A DNA stretch of 16,929 bases from an uncultured Collinsella sp. (GTDB lineage: Bacteria; Actinomycetota; Coriobacteriia; Coriobacteriales; Coriobacteriaceae), in the NCBI GenBank assembly GCA_900545055.1, contig UQXP01000038.1:1-16929 (forward strand), given 5' to 3'. How positions within the stretch are numbered: the first letter of the stretch is position 1; every line of letters begins with the position of its first letter. The notes below the pieces were generated by a model. It saw only the letters and a list, made by a program, of their open reading frames with translations. It did no database searches and had not been told where the DNA came from. The translations under genes were made by a program, and so were the position numbers. Positions 15,126 to 16,929 of the stretch are shown here, piece by piece.

Positions 15126-15699
15126 TTTGTACGAAAGGTATCTGTCCGAAGCAGAACGATTTCTGAAATCGGAGACGTCGAGCGCCCAGCTTGTTAAGCA
15201 GGAGTGCGATCGTTGGGATCGGGAGTCGAACTCTGCGAAGAACATGGCAGGCAAAAAGAAAACGGAGATCGATCGCCTAGCGCATCAAGCACAGGAGGTT
15301 TTTTCGCAATTGTCTAAACGACTTGAGGGGAGTCGCGCGAAGGACGTCGGCATAGCGCTTCCGAACATGGTAAGACCGATTGCGTCGAATGAAGACGCTG
15401 CCGAGCTTGCCTCTTCGTTATCAGGGCTTATCAAGAAAATCGATTGCTATATCGAGATGATTGAAAAAGATACGTCTGTGAACGAGTTGAGTCAGCGATC
15501 TTCAAATGCACTGGATGCTCGACGGGCGGCTCTTGACCGGAAGCGTCTTCTGGCGGAAGAAGAGAAGGCGATGCCGGATCCTCTTCCCGCTAAAGCCGAG
15601 GAGTCGAAAGGCGGCTGCCTTTCTCAGGCGGCAGTTCTATGCGTGGGCTGTATTGGGGCAATTTCGCTTATTGCGAATGTGCTATTTGGTTTGTTGTGA
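15112..15699 (+). CDS. Coiled-coil protein with C-terminal membrane tail (unknown)
   Basis: A 195-aa protein I do not recognise. Residues 1 to about 150 are charged and helical (LYERYLSEAERFLKSE, KKKTEIDRLAHQAQEVFSQL, ALDARRAALDRKRLLAEEEK), probably forming coiled coils. A Pro-rich stretch follows, and then a hydrophobic Cys-containing tail (about 167-195, GGCLSQAAVLCVGCIGAISL onward) that ends the protein. This fits a tail-anchored protein facing the cytoplasm. The ATG at 15112 has GGAGGAGGGG just upstream and overlaps the end of the ATPase gene by 14 nt; the in-frame ATG at 15079 is less likely. As the ATPase has no membrane segment, this protein or the J-like one could be its membrane dock. 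That is inference. Confidence 0.8.
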   Translation: MSRDDLYERYLSEAERFLKSETSSAQLVKQECDRWDRESNSAKNMAGKKKTEIDRLAHQAQEVFSQLSKRLEGSRAKDVGIALPNMVRPIASNEDAAELASSLSGLIKKIDCYIEMIEKDTSVNELSQRSSNALDARRAALDRKRLLAEEEKAMPDPLPAKAEESKGGCLSQAAVLCVGCIGAISLIANVLFGLL

Positions 15700-15717
15700 C
15701 AACGGAAAGGAATAGAA

Positions 15718-15981
15718 ATGAGTCAGAACATCGGCCAGCTCGTTGCAGAGCTGAACGCGTTGGTGTCGAAGATGGAGACGCAGCGAGGCGTGTGCGCCAC
15801 GGTGGCGGACGATCTCGATTCGCTGCACGACATGCTTAACGCGGCAATGGAAGGGACAAATTCGACCGCTCAAAATGAGGCGGTTGGGCAGCTTGGAGCG
15901 GCGGCGGCAAAGCTGCTCGAGGCGGGTGGCCTTATCAGTACGGCATGCGATGTGGTTAGCACGTATGCAAGCTCGCTCTAG
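15718..15981 (+). CDS. Small helical protein of WXG100/ESAT-6 size (candidate substrate)
   Basis: An 87-aa protein with no signal peptide or membrane segment, predicted as two long helices. Helix one is about 5-43 (IGQLVAELNALVSKMETQRG onwards). A turn holds EGTNST (about 44-49), and helix two (about 50-85) is Ala/Gly-rich (VGQLGAAAAKLLEAGG). Length, start and helical-hairpin layout match WXG100 proteins secreted by type VII systems. The W-x-G turn itself is missing, and there is no clear C-terminal YxxxD/E signal. AAAGGAA about 5 nt upstream is a good ribosome site, and the gene starts 18 nt after the previous one. Its place beside an EccC-like ATPase supports a substrate or adaptor role. 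WXG100 membership is plausible, not shown. Confidence 0.75.
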   Translation: MSQNIGQLVAELNALVSKMETQRGVCATVADDLDSLHDMLNAAMEGTNSTAQNEAVGQLGAAAAKLLEAGGLISTACDVVSTYASSL

Positions 15982-16798
15982 GCGTTTATGGGTGGCGCGG
16001 GGGCTCGCCTCCGCGCTTGCCGTTTTCTTGTTCAGCTTGGGAATTGTTCTGGCCGGTCGGATTGGCGTGAGAAAGGTCGTGAAATCCAGCGGAGGCAATT
16101 GCGTGCTGGTGGCTTGTGCAGATGGTGTTGGAGATGTGCTTGATATCTGCAATGCGAGAGTTGCTGACACGGTTTCAGGGGTTGTAGAGCAAGACGAATC
16201 TCGCTCTTTGTCCATCGATGGGAGCTCGGAATTTCAGCTAAGCATTCAAGAACGGTACTACGCCGACTTGGCGCATGGGCCTAAGGGTCCCGAGTATCAG
16301 AAGTACATCGTTTTGCACGATACGGAGGGCGATTCTTCCCCTGAAAGTGTCATCGATTGGTGGGAGTCCAACGGCAATAAGGTGGCGGCTCATTTTGTTG
16401 TTGGAAAAGATGGGTCGATCGTTCAATGTGTGCCTCTCGATCAAATCGCGCACCATGCCGGTTTTGGCGATACTGGGAAGAACGAGCAGTATGGAACAAT
16501 CGATGAGTCGAGAGATGACAAGGTCGGAACGTTACCGATAGGGGGAAGTTGCCCTGATTACGGCATGAACTCATATTCCGTTGGGATTGAGATGGTCCAT
16601 GTTGGAGGGTCGGGTGATTATCCCGAAGAGCAGCTTATTGCTGTCGACGGTCTAATCGCGTATATCGATGACTATTACGGGTTCAAGAGTCAGATTATCG
16701 ACCACAAGGCGTGGCGGACGGGAAATTCGGATACATCGGCGGAATTCTCATCATATCTGTCGAACTATCAAGAATATCGACGTCATGTTGATGGATAA
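15965..16798 (+). CDS. Membrane-anchored N-acetylmuramoyl-L-alanine amidase (Amidase_2)
   Basis: Amidase_2 enzymes cut the bond between MurNAc and the stem peptide of peptidoglycan. This 277-aa protein has a basic start (MQARSRRLWVARG), one hydrophobic helix (about 14-31, SALAVFLFSLGIVLAG) and then an exported domain. The catalytic domain runs from about 112 to 260. Likely zinc ligands are H118 (YIVLHDTE), H247 (IIDHKAWR) and D256 (GNSD), with E209 (VGIEMVH) in the position of the AmpD catalytic Glu; HFVVGKDG and HHAGFG are also typical. Residues 35-110 are a spacer without a recognised domain. No signal peptidase site is clear, so a membrane anchor is likelier than release. The ATG at 15965 overlaps the previous gene by 17 nt and has a weak ribosome site; a GTG at 15992 is the alternative. 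Confidence 0.88.
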   Translation: MQARSRRLWVARGLASALAVFLFSLGIVLAGRIGVRKVVKSSGGNCVLVACADGVGDVLDICNARVADTVSGVVEQDESRSLSIDGSSEFQLSIQERYYADLAHGPKGPEYQKYIVLHDTEGDSSPESVIDWWESNGNKVAAHFVVGKDGSIVQCVPLDQIAHHAGFGDTGKNEQYGTIDESRDDKVGTLPIGGSCPDYGMNSYSVGIEMVHVGGSGDYPEEQLIAVDGLIAYIDDYYGFKSQIIDHKAWRTGNSDTSAEFSSYLSNYQEYRRHVDG

Positions 16799-16822
16799 AA
16801 AGACAGATTGAAAGGGGAGACA

Positions 16823-16882
16823 GTGAAGTGTCCCAAATGTAACGCAGAGATAGAAGAAGGGACGGTTTACTGTCCCTTTTAA
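16823..16882 (+). pseudogene. Zinc-ribbon gene start with an early stop (19 codons)
   Basis: AAAGGGGAGA is followed by a GTG start at 16823 and the reading MKCPKCNAEIEEGTVYCPF, then TAA (16880-16882). The first CPKC pair and the following CP are the opening of a zinc ribbon of the 'zinc_ribbon_2' type, where CPxCG would normally come next. The frame continues past the stop as YEQDIVKRQNRAWPQ to the edge, as if the second half of the knuckle had been lost. It is either a broken gene or a very short peptide; the window ends too soon to decide. It lies 24 nt after the amidase gene, in the operon. Confidence 0.5.
16857..16880 (+). terminator. Hairpin with T-run at the end of the operon (possible terminator)
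   Basis: AAGGGAC (16857-16863) pairs with GTCCCTT (16872-16878). A G-T wobble and a G-C pair extend the stem, and it ends in TTTT. It overlaps the zinc-ribbon reading frame, so it may be a chance of coding sequence or a real terminator formed when that gene broke. Confidence 0.35.
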
Positions 16883-16929
16883 TATGAGCAGGACATTGTC
16901 AAGAGGCAAAATCGGGCCTGGCCCCAACG

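Noticed and set aside
15965..16798. Prophage lysis cassette
   Set aside because: No holin, portal, tail or capsid genes accompany the amidase; its neighbours are the ATPase operon.
9296..16882. Standard type VII secretion locus
   Set aside because: Apart from an EccC-like ATPase and a WXG100-size protein, none of the conserved membrane components is present, and the chaperone triad is not part of known type VII loci.

Overview
The window looks like chromosome of a GC-rich, anaerobic, hydrogenase-bearing actinobacterium. A gut Coriobacteriia member such as Collinsella is my best guess. This is inferred from base composition, protein style and the hyp/nikR content; no rRNA or other taxonomic marker is present.

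Layout. Bases 1-98 hold the 3' end of an unrecognised gene. Bases 99-573 have no convincing gene but are packed with inverted and direct repeats: a 12-bp perfect hairpin, a nested palindrome of about 100 bp, two TTGGGGAC repeats and three related hairpins. Bases 574-7285 (minus strand) are a housekeeping block read leftwards: a small helical protein, the nickel regulator NikR, the hydrogenase maturation genes hypF, hypC, hypD and hypE, and a HAD phosphatase of the Gph type. HypF, C, D and E make and load the Fe(CN)2CO ligand set of [NiFe]-hydrogenase; NikR senses nickel. HypA and HypB are not in the window. A REP-like 22-bp palindrome lies between nikR and hypF. Bases 7371-9148 (minus strand) hold a DUF4143-type ATPase, a set of 23-bp tandem repeats just upstream of it, and an XRE-type regulator.

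From 9296 to the right edge the plus strand carries one tightly packed operon, visibly less GC-rich than the hyp block. In order it encodes a lidless Hsp70, a membrane-anchored J-like/TPR protein without HPD, a short GrpE-like protein, a 901-aa FtsK/SpoIIIE ATPase with one intact and apparently two decayed RecA-like modules (as in EccC/EssC of type VII secretion), a coiled-coil protein with a C-terminal membrane tail, an 87-aa helical protein of WXG100 size, a membrane-anchored Amidase_2 peptidoglycan amidase, and a zinc-ribbon start that runs into an early stop. Junctions are overlaps of 1, 1, 14 and 17 nt or gaps of 9, 18 and 24 nt, so the genes are almost certainly co-transcribed.

This operon is the exciting part of the window. 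It joins a complete but unorthodox Hsp70/J/GrpE triad to a secretion-type pumping ATPase, a small WXG100-like candidate substrate and a cell-wall hydrolase. I do not recognise it as a described system. My working model, which is inference, is a chaperone-driven, type VII-like export or cell-envelope conflict machine, possibly controlled by the divergent XRE regulator.
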